Shown piece after piece: positions 16,532 to 24,583 of a stretch of 36,505 nt of DNA. The stretch lies in contig DATCJR010000038.1 in the NCBI GenBank assembly GCA_036562685.1, positions 1-36,505 on the forward strand. Direction: 5' to 3'. Below the pieces are notes generated by a model. It ran no database searches. It had not been told where the DNA came from and saw only the letters and a program-made list of their open reading frames with translations. Position numbers and translations under genes: made by a program. The DNA is from Clostridia bacterium. GTDB lineage: Bacteria > Bacillota > Clostridia > Christensenellales > DUVY01. Each line of letters begins with the position of its first letter. Positions within the stretch are counted from its first letter, which is position 1.

Positions 16532-19054
16532 ATGGCTAAGAAAAAAAATGTAGTTAATGCTCTAGATAAAGAAGAGTTTAAAAAAGTTCTTGATAAGAGT
16601 AATATAGTCAAGGTTCAGGTCAATGACGAATTAAAAAAATCTTTTATAGCATATGCAATGGCTGTTAACGTAAGCCGTGCTATTCCTGATGTAAGAGACG
16701 GTCTAAAACCAGTTCAAAGAAGAATATTATATGCAATGAATGAATTGGGCTTGGATTATTCAAAGCCGCACAGAAAATGCGCTCGTATCGTAGGCGATGT
16801 TTTGGGTAAATATCATCCTCACGGTGACAGTGCAGTGTACTTTGCATTAGTAAGACTAGCTCAAAACTTCTCAATGCGTGCTCCCTTAGTTGATGGACAT
16901 GGTAACTTTGGTTCGGTTGACGGCGATCCTCCTGCTGCTCAGAGATATACAGAAGCAAGACTTTCAAAAATAAGTGCTGAACTTTTAAGAGATATCGATA
17001 AAGAAACTGTAGATTTTTATCCCAACTTTGATGATACATTGCAGCAGCCCACGGTTTTGCCTTCTAGATTTCCCAACCTTTTGGTAAACGGTTCTGACGG
17101 TATAGCCGTAGGTATGGCTACTAATATACCTCCGCATAACCTCAACGAAGTAATTGACGGTGTTATAGCATTAATAGACAACCCTGATATTTCAATAGAT
17201 GAGTTGATTCAGATTATCCCTGGTCCAGATTATCCTACAGGCGGAGTAATAATGGGCAGGGCGAACATTCGTCATGCATACAAAACAGGTCATGGCGGCG
17301 TAACCGTAAGAGCAAAGTGTGAAATAGAAGAATATGCACATGGAAAAGATGGATCGCCTACAAAAACACGCATTGTAGTTACAGAACTTCCTCATCAGGT
17401 TATAAAAGCTGAACTCATAGAAAGAATAGCTACTTTAGTTAAAGAAAAGCGCATAGAAGGTATTACAGACATAAAAGACGAATCAGACAGACAAGGTATG
17501 CGTTTTGTAATTGATCTAAAAAAAGACGCTCAGCCTTCTGTTGTTCTCAATATGTTATATAAGCATACCAACCTTCAAGTTTCTAACGGTATTACGTTTT
17601 TGGCGCTAGTACATGGCGAGCCTAAGATACTTAATCTAAAAGAAATGCTGTATTATTATCTGGAACATCAGCGTGAAGTTGTAACCAGAAGGACAGTATT
17701 TGATCTTAACAAAGCTGAAGAACGTTTCCATATAGTAGAAGGTCTTGTAAAAGCTTTGGAAAATATTGACGCGGTAGTTGATATCATTAAAAAGAGCCGC
17801 GACAGATTTGAAGCTTCAGAAAAGTTAATGTCAACCTTTATTTTATCAGACAAACAAACCAATGCTATTTTGGAAATGAGATTACAAAGACTTACTTCGC
17901 TAGAAGTCGAAAAGCTTCAAGAAGAAAAGCAGCAATTAATAGACTTGATCAATGAACTAAAGAGCATTCTCAATTCTAAAGAAAAAATTGAAAATATTAT
18001 AAAAACAGAATTAACACAAATAAAAGAAACTTACGGTAATCCAAGAAGAACAGAAATTTCTCTTGATTACGGCGAAATAGATATAGCTGATATGATAGAA
18101 AAAGAAGATGTTCTTATTTCTATGACGCATTTTGGCTATATAAAACGTTTGCCTGTAACGGAATATAAGTCTCAAAGACGCGGCGGAAAAGGCGTTACAG
18201 CTCACAAACCCAAGGAAGAAGACTTTGTGGAAAACATGTTTATCACAAGCACCCATTCCGACTTGTTGTTCTTTAGCAATAAAGGCAAAGTTTACAGCCT
18301 AAAAGGCTACGAAGTGCCTGAAGCGCAAAAAACAGCAAGAGGCAGAGCTATTGTCAATTTGCTTGATTTGAGCGAAGGCGAGAAGATAACAGCTGTAATA
18401 CCTCTAGAAGAGGGCATGACCAAAGGCTATCTGATAATGGCGACACGAAATGGATTAATCAAAAAGACAGCTTTAAACGAATTTGAAAGAATTAGAAAAG
18501 TAGGCAAAATCGCTATAAATCTAGTAGATAATGACGAACTTATAAGCGTACAGTTGTCCAACGGCAGAGATGAAATCTTGGTCGCTTCTGCTATGGGTAA
18601 ATGCATAAGATTTAGCGAAGAAGATGTAAGAGTTATGGGCAGAGATACTCAAGGCGTAAAGAGTATGTCGCTTGACGAAGATGATTTTGTGGTAGATATG
18701 ACAGTTATCAAGCCTGGACACGAAATTATAACTATTTCTGAATTTGGATATGGAAAGCGTACAGATATAGAAGAATACAGATTGCAAACACGTGCCGGAA
18801 AAGGTATAAAAGCAGGCGTATTCAATAAAAAGACAGGACAACTAGTTAACCTGAAACAGGCGCGCCCTGATGACGATATTATGCTGATTTCAGATAACGG
18901 TACAATAATTCGTATAAACTGCAAAGATGTATCCAAAATAAGCAGAGATACCCAAGGCGTAAGACTTATGAAAATGGAGTCCGGCAGCAAAGTTGTCTGC
19001 GTAGCAGTCACCAATGCTGAGGCTGAGGATTTATCAGACAACACACAAGAATAA
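16532..19054 (+). CDS. gyrA: DNA gyrase subunit A
   Basis: An 840-residue breakage-rejoining subunit of gyrase. The N-terminus has [19 protein letters not shown], the helix-turn-helix [12 protein letters not shown] and the catalytic Tyr139 in QRYTEARL. The C-terminal beta-pinwheel has the GyrA box QRRGGKG, which separates it from ParC. Ser100 (Escherichia coli Ser83) is kept, but the residue matching E. coli Asp87, normally acidic, is Phe104. An extended N-terminus of about 17 residues precedes the E. coli start. The ribosome binding site is a weak AAGG. It closes the gyrBA operon at a strong terminator. Confidence 0.97.
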   Translation: MAKKKNVVNALDKEEFKKVLDKSNIVKVQVNDELKKSFIAYAMAVNVSRAIPDVRDGLKPVQRRILYAMNELGLDYSKPHRKCARIVGDVLGKYHPHGDSAVYFALVRLAQNFSMRAPLVDGHGNFGSVDGDPPAAQRYTEARLSKISAELLRDIDKETVDFYPNFDDTLQQPTVLPSRFPNLLVNGSDGIAVGMATNIPPHNLNEVIDGVIALIDNPDISIDELIQIIPGPDYPTGGVIMGRANIRHAYKTGHGGVTVRAKCEIEEYAHGKDGSPTKTRIVVTELPHQVIKAELIERIATLVKEKRIEGITDIKDESDRQGMRFVIDLKKDAQPSVVLNMLYKHTNLQVSNGITFLALVHGEPKILNLKEMLYYYLEHQREVVTRRTVFDLNKAEERFHIVEGLVKALENIDAVVDIIKKSRDRFEASEKLMSTFILSDKQTNAILEMRLQRLTSLEVEKLQEEKQQLIDLINELKSILNSKEKIENIIKTELTQIKETYGNPRRTEISLDYGEIDIADMIEKEDVLISMTHFGYIKRLPVTEYKSQRRGGKGVTAHKPKEEDFVENMFITSTHSDLLFFSNKGKVYSLKGYEVPEAQKTARGRAIVNLLDLSEGEKITAVIPLEEGMTKGYLIMATRNGLIKKTALNEFERIRKVGKIAINLVDNDELISVQLSNGRDEILVASAMGKCIRFSEEDVRVMGRDTQGVKSMSLDEDDFVVDMTVIKPGHEIITISEFGYGKRTDIEEYRLQTRAGKGIKAGVFNKKTGQLVNLKQARPDDDIMLISDNGTIIRINCKDVSKISRDTQGVRLMKMESGSKVVCVAVTNAEAEDLSDNTQE

Positions 19055-19061
19055 ATCAATA

Positions 19062-19094
19062 AAAAAACGAGCTTGATTTTAAGCTCGTTTTTTT
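19062..19094. terminator. Bidirectional terminator between gyrA and the YjzC gene
   Basis: AAAAAACGAGCTT (19062-19074) pairs perfectly with AAGCTCGTTTTTT (19081-19093), with a 6-nt loop and T runs on both strands. It sits between two convergent genes and should serve both. Confidence 0.85.
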
Positions 19095-19106
19095 AATTTA
19101 AATTTG

Positions 19107-19271
19107 TTAGCTTTGAGAATAGGTCTGTCCTTCTTTGTCTGTGGGAGGGAATCTGTTACCCTTTTCCATAGTTACAAATGCGCCAGTACCCTGACCGTCT
19201 GTATCTATCAATTCGTACTCACCGGATGCAGGGCAGTTTTCTCCCGGTTTAAATTTTTGTTGATTAGCCAT
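19107..19271 (-). CDS. YjzC-family small protein
   Basis: A 54-residue protein starting MANQQKFKPGENCPASGEYE and continuing with a V-T-M-E-K-G-N-R-F-P-P-T block. The sequence order (K-F-x-P-G-E-x-x-P-x-S-G-x-Y-E, then G-x-x-F-P-P-T) matches the YjzC-like family of small Firmicute proteins, of unknown function. AGGAGGACCAAA gives an ideal ribosome binding site before ATG 19271. It is convergent with gyrA and shares its terminator. The upstream side holds a short palindrome, AAGGC-TTTT-GCCTT at 19298-19311. Confidence 0.77.
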   Translation of the reverse strand: MANQQKFKPGENCPASGEYELIDTDGQGTGAFVTMEKGNRFPPTDKEGQTYSQS

Positions 19272-19397
19272 TTTGGTCCTCCTAAAATATTAAAATTAAG
19301 GCTTTTGCCTTTATTTCACTAATAGTATTTTCAAAATTTTAAATTTTATTTATTAAGATGAATTTTTTTTAAACCCAAAAACTCAAAATTGACAAGA

Positions 19398-19426
19398 TTG
19401 ACATTAAATATATTAAAAGTTATAAT
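19398..19426 (+). promoter_or_regulatory. Consensus SigA promoter of argS
   Basis: TTGACA (19398-19403), exactly 17 bp, TATAAT (19421-19426): both hexamers match consensus. An additional TTGACA lies 9 bp upstream. The leader is about 40 nt with no room for a T-box, so tRNA-responsive control is unlikely. Confidence 0.85.
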
Positions 19427-19471
19427 AATTTGTACTTTAATTTGGTAATAATTTAATTTAAGGAAAATCTA

Positions 19472-21205
19472 ATGGAATACAAACAACTTATTTCTCAATT
19501 AATATGTGATAATCTCGAAGTTTCAGGCATAAATCAAGAGGAAATTCAAAATTCTATCAATGTCCCGCCTGAACCTAACTTGGGCGACTATGCTTTGCCT
19601 TGTTTCAAGTTTTCCAAAATTTTGCGCTCGTCGCCAGTAAATATAGCCAACTCTTTGGCACAAAAAATTAATGCTGCCACTCTTCCTTCATTCTTAAAAA
19701 GCGTTACAGCAGTAAACGGTTATCTTAATTTCTTTATTGACCGTACAAAATACGTTCAAGATGTGATTGAAAGCAAAAAAGACGGCTTGCAAAAACAAGA
19801 TATAGGCAATGGCAAAGTAATATGCTTAGATTATTCATCTATAAATATCGCCAAACACTTTCATATGGGACATCTTTCTACCACAGCGATAGGCGGTTCG
19901 CTTTATAGAATATTTAATTATCTTGGATATAAAGCAATAGGCATCAATCACTTAGGCGATCATGGAACTCAATTCGGAAAACTCATAACCGCATACAAAA
20001 AATGGGGCGATCCAAAAATTTTGGAAGAAAGGGGTTTGGATGAGCTTTTAGATTTGTATGTACGTTATCACGATGAAGCTGATAAAAATCCCAAGCTTGA
20101 TGACGAAGCAAGAGAGTGGTCCAAAAAGATCGAAATGCATGACGACGAAGCCGTAACTATTTATCAAAACTTCAAAAAAATTACTCTTGATAATATCGGC
20201 AAGATATATGAAAGATTAGGCATAACCTTTGATTCATACCTTGGTGAAAGCTTTTTTATAGATAAGGTTGAACCTGTCGTCAAGACCTTGGAACAAAAAA
20301 ATCTACTAGTTGAAAGCGACGGCGCAAAAGTCGTAATGCTTGACGAATATGATATGCCGCCTTGCTTAATTTTGCGAAGCGATGGGGCAAGTCTTTATGC
20401 TACGCGTGATATTGCGACAGCAATTTACCGCAAGCAGACTTATGATTTTTATAAATGTCTTTATGTTGTAGCTTATCAGCAAAATCTGCATTTTAGGCAG
20501 TTTTTTAAAGTACTTGAACTAATGGGCTATGAGTGGGCAAAGGATCTTGTTCATGTTGCTTACGGAATGGTAAGCATGGAAGACGGTTCGATGTCCACAA
20601 GAAGCGGAAAACTTATTAAACTTTCAGATGTTTTGGATAAAGCGGTACAAAAGACCAAAAGCATAATAATGCAAAAAAGTCCAGACGCAGATAATATAGA
20701 CGAAACAGCCGAAGCTGTGGGCGTAGGCGCTGTTATATTCTCTTCCTTGTGCAATTCGAAGATTAAAGACATTGTCTTTTCATGGGACAGGGTACTTAAC
20801 TTTGATGGGGAAACGGGGCCTTATCTGCAATATACACATGCAAGATGCTGCAGCGTTCTAAAAAAAGCGGGCGTGGATTATAATAACTATGAACTGTCCA
20901 AAGAACTACAAGAAGTACAGGCTGATTATAGTTCTTTGATGGATGATAATTCATTGACATTAGTTAAAAATATTGATGCCTTCCCTGATCAAATAGTTCT
21001 GGCTTCTCAAAATTACGAACCGTCAATAATCGCACGCGCAATAATTGATATAGCGCAAGGTTATAATAAATTTTATTTTGATTATAAGATTATTGATGAT
21101 GATTTAAGAGTTCAAAAAGCTAGAGTATTGCTGACAATGGCAGTAAAAAACTGTCTAAAAACTGGCATGGAATTACTTCTTTTAAAACCGCTAGAAAAGA
21201 TGTAA
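19472..21205 (+). CDS. argS: Arginyl-tRNA synthetase
   Basis: A 577-residue class I aminoacyl-tRNA synthetase. The N-terminal tRNA D-loop-binding domain is followed by the HIGH-type motif HMGHL in NIAKHFHMGHLSTTAIG (around residue 130), and the KMSKS-like loop is replaced by MSTRSGK, as in most ArgRS. The arginine-specific region with L-G-D-H-G-T-Q-F-G-K is clear, and the C-terminal anticodon-binding helix bundle (NFDGETGPYLQYTHAR onward) is complete. ATG 19472 follows TTAAGGA. The gene has a strong promoter, and a GNAT gene follows 6 bp after its stop, probably co-transcribed. Confidence 0.96.
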   Translation: MEYKQLISQLICDNLEVSGINQEEIQNSINVPPEPNLGDYALPCFKFSKILRSSPVNIANSLAQKINAATLPSFLKSVTAVNGYLNFFIDRTKYVQDVIESKKDGLQKQDIGNGKVICLDYSSINIAKHFHMGHLSTTAIGGSLYRIFNYLGYKAIGINHLGDHGTQFGKLITAYKKWGDPKILEERGLDELLDLYVRYHDEADKNPKLDDEAREWSKKIEMHDDEAVTIYQNFKKITLDNIGKIYERLGITFDSYLGESFFIDKVEPVVKTLEQKNLLVESDGAKVVMLDEYDMPPCLILRSDGASLYATRDIATAIYRKQTYDFYKCLYVVAYQQNLHFRQFFKVLELMGYEWAKDLVHVAYGMVSMEDGSMSTRSGKLIKLSDVLDKAVQKTKSIIMQKSPDADNIDETAEAVGVGAVIFSSLCNSKIKDIVFSWDRVLNFDGETGPYLQYTHARCCSVLKKAGVDYNNYELSKELQEVQADYSSLMDDNSLTLVKNIDAFPDQIVLASQNYEPSIIARAIIDIAQGYNKFYFDYKIIDDDLRVQKARVLLTMAVKNCLKTGMELLLLKPLEKM

Positions 21206-21211
21206 ATAACC

Positions 21212-21850
21212 ATGGAAATATTGACGCTTAATATCTCGCATTATAAACAAGTCCTTGCCTTCTATCAAGCTCAGCTTGAGTTTTTAGAACGCAAGGAGTT
21301 TTTCTATCCTTACGAAGATAATGATCTAAAAATGATTTTGGATAATGGAGGAATAATGCTAGGGGCGTTGGATAATGGCAATATTGTGGGATTAAGCGCT
21401 GTTGACTATGATCCAATTTATGCACAATATTTAAAACAAGTCGTCAATACTTTTTATCCTTATGTGGATCAAAATACAATGGTCTACGAATATTCTGGCG
21501 TAATGACTGATGCCCGTTATCGCAATAAGGGTATAGCGTCAATGCTGTATCAGCAATTAATGCAAAAGGTCAAAAAAAATATCTGCCTTTGTGCTGTTAT
21601 TCAGCTAGAAAACCAGGCAAGTCTTTCTTTTTTCTTTAAAAGAAATTTTAGGCTTGTTTCTGTAAACCGCGATCATAACATAGATTTTGGATATCTGATC
21701 AAATTTACGGATAAAGAATTTCCTGTTGACCAAAACGATTTTTTAGAAATATATTGTCTAGATTTTACAAAATATCGAAAATATCTAAACCGAGGTTATG
21801 CTGGCGTATATTTTGAAAATAACAAAATCAAAATGTGCAAGGTCATTTAA
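21212..21850 (+). CDS. GNAT-family N-acetyltransferase
   Basis: A 212-residue acetyltransferase of the GNAT fold. The acetyl-CoA-binding motif A is visible as VMTDARYRNKGIASMLYQQL (the R-x-x-G-x-A type signature), with a following strand I-C-L-C-A-V-I-Q and the motif B region N-Q-A-S-L-S-F-F-F-K-R-N-F. About 60 residues after this have no motif I know. The acyl acceptor cannot be deduced. No ribosome binding site precedes ATG 21212; it lies 6 bp after the argS stop and probably relies on coupling or read-through. Confidence 0.78.
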   Translation: MEILTLNISHYKQVLAFYQAQLEFLERKEFFYPYEDNDLKMILDNGGIMLGALDNGNIVGLSAVDYDPIYAQYLKQVVNTFYPYVDQNTMVYEYSGVMTDARYRNKGIASMLYQQLMQKVKKNICLCAVIQLENQASLSFFFKRNFRLVSVNRDHNIDFGYLIKFTDKEFPVDQNDFLEIYCLDFTKYRKYLNRGYAGVYFENNKIKMCKVI

Positions 21851-21929
21851 TTCCAAAAAACTACATTTATTTTAATTTCTTTTTTTAATAAAATTCTAAA
21901 TTCCGGACAAGCCAAATATATTTAGTTAT

Positions 21930-22193
21930 ATGGATATTATATTTTACATAGAGATAGCAACTTCTATGATTTTAGGCATAGCATTGATATCTTTTTCGTG
22001 CTGGCTTTTAAAAATCAAAAGCAAAGGGTTTTGGGGTGTGATAATTAATGCTATTATGGGCTGCTTGATGCTTTTTCTTTTCAACCTCTTTGGACTGACG
22101 GCTTTGCCTATTAATCCGCTAAATGTATTTATAACTTCGATTTTTGGCATATTTGGCATAGTTTTGCTATATCTTATAATAACATTTTTATAA
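21930..22193 (+). CDS. BofA-family small membrane protein
   Basis: An 87-residue protein with three predicted membrane helices. The second half carries the BofA-family pattern: I-I-N-A-I-M-G, then F-L-F-N-L-F-G, then L-P-I-N-P-L-N-V-F and G-I-F-G-I-V-L-L. In Bacillus, BofA sits in the outer forespore membrane and inhibits the protease that processes pro-sigma K. Homologs exist across spore-forming Clostridia, some of which lack that checkpoint, so the exact role here is open. No ribosome binding site; TATATT at 21917-21922 ends 7 nt before the ATG, suggesting a leaderless mRNA. An acidic ORF follows 13 bp downstream. Confidence 0.72.
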   Translation: MDIIFYIEIATSMILGIALISFSCWLLKIKSKGFWGVIINAIMGCLMLFLFNLFGLTALPINPLNVFITSIFGIFGIVLLYLIITFL

Positions 22194-22206
22194 GAGGGTA
22201 AAATTT

Positions 22207-22599
22207 ATGGCTGATGACAACGATATAATGGAATTTGATGAAGAGCAATATCTAATAAAATTATATGAAGATGACGCAAATCAAGATATATATGCGTCTG
22301 ATAATATAATTTTTCAAGATCATTTAGATGAAAAAGATGTTTTAGTTACAACATCACTAGAAGACCAAACTATAATAGCTTCAACACCAAATCAATTTGA
22401 TGATGTAAATGAAGATGTTTTAAATGAAACTATTCCAGCAAGCTCAGAACAAAAACAGGAAGCTGATACATCTTTGGACGAACAGCCCATAGATATACCA
22501 GCTTCGATTAATCACGATGAAACGATTCAAGTTTCAAATATATCCAAAACAAAATCTTTATTATCTCCATATAAAATTAGAGGAGAGCAAAAAAAGTAA
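22207..22599 (+). CDS. Acidic low-complexity protein, unknown
   Basis: A 130-residue protein that I do not recognise. It is very rich in Asp and Glu through most of its length (for instance D-E-E-Q-Y-L-I-K-L-Y-E-D-D and the D-V-N-E-D-V-L-N-E-T stretch), with few hydrophobic runs, so it is probably largely disordered. The last 20 residues turn basic (LLSPYKIRGEQKK). GAGGG precedes ATG 22207 at good spacing. It follows the bofA-like gene in an apparent two-gene operon, and its stop is one base from the stop of convergent dnaA. Cytosolic, with no signal or membrane segment. Confidence 0.6.
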   Translation: MADDNDIMEFDEEQYLIKLYEDDANQDIYASDNIIFQDHLDEKDVLVTTSLEDQTIIASTPNQFDDVNEDVLNETIPASSEQKQEADTSLDEQPIDIPASINHDETIQVSNISKTKSLLSPYKIRGEQKK

Positions 22600-22600
22600 A

Positions 22601-23989
22601 TTATTTTTTATAAATGATATTTCTTATATCTTGGCATGCTGTTTTTATGCGTGGATTGTTTTTGAGTTCTGCAGCTATCTTATCGCGTGCATACATGATA
22701 GTAGTATGATCGCGACCGCCAAATATCTGTCCTATAGTAGCTAAAGGCATAGACAAAATTTCAGTTATAAGATAAATACACATTTGTCTTGGATAGACAA
22801 TTTCTTTGTTTTTCTTTTTGCTAAACAGATCTTCTTTCGTAACCTTATAATATCTGCAGCATGTATCAATAATAACATCAATTGACAAAGCTTCATTGGC
22901 TTCGCCTGTGCTGTCTTTTAGCACTTTTGCAGCAAGTTCTACTGTAAGAGGTTCTTCAAATAACTTTGAATGGAAATAAACTCTAGTCAAGTTTTCTTCC
23001 AAAACTCTAACGTTTGAATCGTTTTGTTCAGCGATATATGCCAAAACATCATCCGAAATATTATAGTTTTGAATTAATGCTTTCTTTTGCAAAATAGCAA
23101 GCCTTGTTTCAAAATCTGGAGGCTGAATATCAGCTATAAGTCCCCATCCAAAACGGCTTCTTAATCTCTCTTCCAAAGGATTTATTTCTTTGGGCGGACG
23201 ATCGCTGGAAATAATAATTTGCTTGCCCTTGTCATGCAAATCATTAAAAGTATGAAAAAACTCTTCTTGAGTGCTTGTCTTATTGGCAATAAACTGTATA
23301 TCATCCACCATCAAAATATCAATATTTCTATAGCGGTTTCTAAAATTCATCGAGTTGCTGCGATCTTTGTTTCCTGAACGAATAGAATCAATAAGTTCGT
23401 TCATAAAGCGTTCGCATGTAACATACAAAACCTTTAATTCAGGACGTTTTTGAGTTATATAATTGCCTACGGCATGCATAATGTGAGTCTTTCCAAGTCC
23501 GACTCCCCCATAAATGAATAACGGGTTATATGAATTTCCTGTGTTTTCAGTTACAGCTCGCGCCGCAGCATAAACAAATTGGTTGCTTTTTCCAACTACA
23601 AAATTATCAAATGTGTATTTTGGATTAAATATGCTTGATGTCGGCTGTTCTACAGGATTAGGAGATAAGTCCAAAAATTCATCAGGCTTGCTTATAAATT
23701 CATCCTTTTCAGCAGAAGTTATGACAAGCGCACTTAGATGAGGATATCTCTTAGCTATAGCCGCATTTATTTGCTTTAGATAATTTTTCACTATAACAGC
23801 CTTATTAGCGTTAGTTTCACACATCAAAACAAGCTTCTCATCTTTTACAGTTAGAGGCTTCATTGATTTTATAAAGACGTCAAAGCTTACTGCAGAAATA
23901 GCAGTTTCTAGTTCCTGCAATATTTCATTCCATAACTCGTCGTATTCACTTTTTTGGTTTTGACTTTGTTCTAAATCAAAATCGTTCAT
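22601..23989 (-). CDS. dnaA: Chromosomal replication initiator protein DnaA
   Basis: A 462-residue AAA+ initiator that binds DnaA boxes and melts the origin. Domain I occupies about residues 10-85; domain II is a short linker; domain III starts at NPKYTFDNFVVG and has the Walker A GGVGLGKTH and Walker B ILMVDDIQF; domain IV ends with the DnaA-box-reading signature GGRDHTTIMYARDKI. ATG 23989 follows GAAGGG. A SigA promoter lies about 90 bp upstream. dnaN does not follow; instead the gene is convergent with the acidic ORF. The likely oriC lies about 4.7 kb away, beyond the metal-efflux genes. Confidence 0.97.
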   Translation of the reverse strand: MNDFDLEQSQNQKSEYDELWNEILQELETAISAVSFDVFIKSMKPLTVKDEKLVLMCETNANKAVIVKNYLKQINAAIAKRYPHLSALVITSAEKDEFISKPDEFLDLSPNPVEQPTSSIFNPKYTFDNFVVGKSNQFVYAAARAVTENTGNSYNPLFIYGGVGLGKTHIMHAVGNYITQKRPELKVLYVTCERFMNELIDSIRSGNKDRSNSMNFRNRYRNIDILMVDDIQFIANKTSTQEEFFHTFNDLHDKGKQIIISSDRPPKEINPLEERLRSRFGWGLIADIQPPDFETRLAILQKKALIQNYNISDDVLAYIAEQNDSNVRVLEENLTRVYFHSKLFEEPLTVELAAKVLKDSTGEANEALSIDVIIDTCCRYYKVTKEDLFSKKKNKEIVYPRQMCIYLITEILSMPLATIGQIFGGRDHTTIMYARDKIAAELKNNPRIKTACQDIRNIIYKK

Positions 23990-24077
23990 TGAAATATACC
24001 CTTCTAAAATTACTTAAAAAATACCCGATATATATTTAATATAACTATATAAACTAAACTCAATTGGGGTAAAAATT

Positions 24078-24106
24078 ATTATACTATTTAAGACATTTAT
24101 TTTCAA
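24078..24106 (-). promoter_or_regulatory. SigA promoter of dnaA
   Basis: Reading the minus strand: TTGAAA (24106-24101), 17 bp, TATAAT (24083-24078). The predicted leader is about 80 nt. I see no DnaA box of the TTATCCACA type in this region, so classical autoregulation through such boxes is not evident. Confidence 0.7.
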
Positions 24107-24152
24107 CTAAAACTTCCTTTTTGTTTTATTTATTATTTATTGGTAAATATAT

Positions 24153-24181
24153 TTGACACATATATACCGCTGTGATATTAT
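24153..24181 (+). promoter_or_regulatory. Promoter of the arsR-type/zntA operon
   Basis: TTGACA (24153-24158), 17 bp, TATTAT (24176-24181). The predicted start lies near 24188, directly at the palindromic operator. Confidence 0.7.
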
Positions 24182-24188
24182 AATGATG

Positions 24189-24206
24189 TATGAATAGTTG
24201 TTCATA
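24189..24206 (+). promoter_or_regulatory. Putative ArsR/SmtB operator
   Basis: TATGAATAGTTGTTCATA: a perfect palindrome of 6-bp arms around a 6-bp centre, containing the TGAA-n6-TTCA half-sites typical of SmtB/CzrA/CadC operators. It starts 8 bp after the -10 box and covers the transcription start, a position where a bound repressor would block transcription. Confidence 0.72.
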
Positions 24207-24232
24207 TATTCAACAAATAAAGGAGACACGAT

Positions 24233-24565
24233 ATGCATAATTGCCAGGAAGTAAAACAAATCAAAATACCGTTTTCAGATCAGACGGTAGATGTAATGGC
24301 AGGATTTTTAAAAGCATTATCTGATCCTACAAGGCTTAAGATTATGCTTTTGTTGTCAATTTCAGACGGGCTTAATGTATGCGATATTGCTAATAATCTG
24401 GAGATGACTCATTCGGCAGTAAGCCATCAATTGGGTATGCTAAAGAGAATGCGACTTTTATATTCCAAAAAACAGGGGAAAAATGTCGCTTACTTTTTGG
24501 CTGACGATCATATTTATTCAATAATCAATTCAGCTTCGGACCATGCTCAAGAAATAGTTAATTAG
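24233..24565 (+). CDS. ArsR/SmtB-family metal-sensing repressor
   Basis: A 110-residue winged-helix repressor. The recognition helix region reads NNLEMTHSAVSHQLGMLK (about residues 54-71). In the C-terminal helix the residues Asp91, His93, His104 and Glu107 have the same spacing as the alpha-5 zinc site of SmtB/CzrA. Cys4 and Cys50 lie where CadC-type proteins have their N-terminal thiolate site, but one of the usual Cys pair is replaced by Asn. I therefore expect a zinc sensor acting through alpha-5, with a possible remnant of a Cd/Pb site. It has a good ribosome binding site (AAAGGAG) and heads an operon with a P1B ATPase, which it presumably represses until metal binds. Confidence 0.88.
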   Translation: MHNCQEVKQIKIPFSDQTVDVMAGFLKALSDPTRLKIMLLLSISDGLNVCDIANNLEMTHSAVSHQLGMLKRMRLLYSKKQGKNVAYFLADDHIYSIINSASDHAQEIVN

Positions 24566-24583
24566 GTAAAAGGAAAAGAACTT

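Noticed and set aside
18649-19059. 136-codon open frame opposite gyrA
   Set aside because: Shadow of the GyrA C-terminal domain; its start would lie beyond the gyrA stop near the terminator, with no ribosome binding site.
19272-19471. Possible T-box riboswitch upstream of argS
   Set aside because: The leader after the consensus promoter is about 40 nt, far too short for a T-box.
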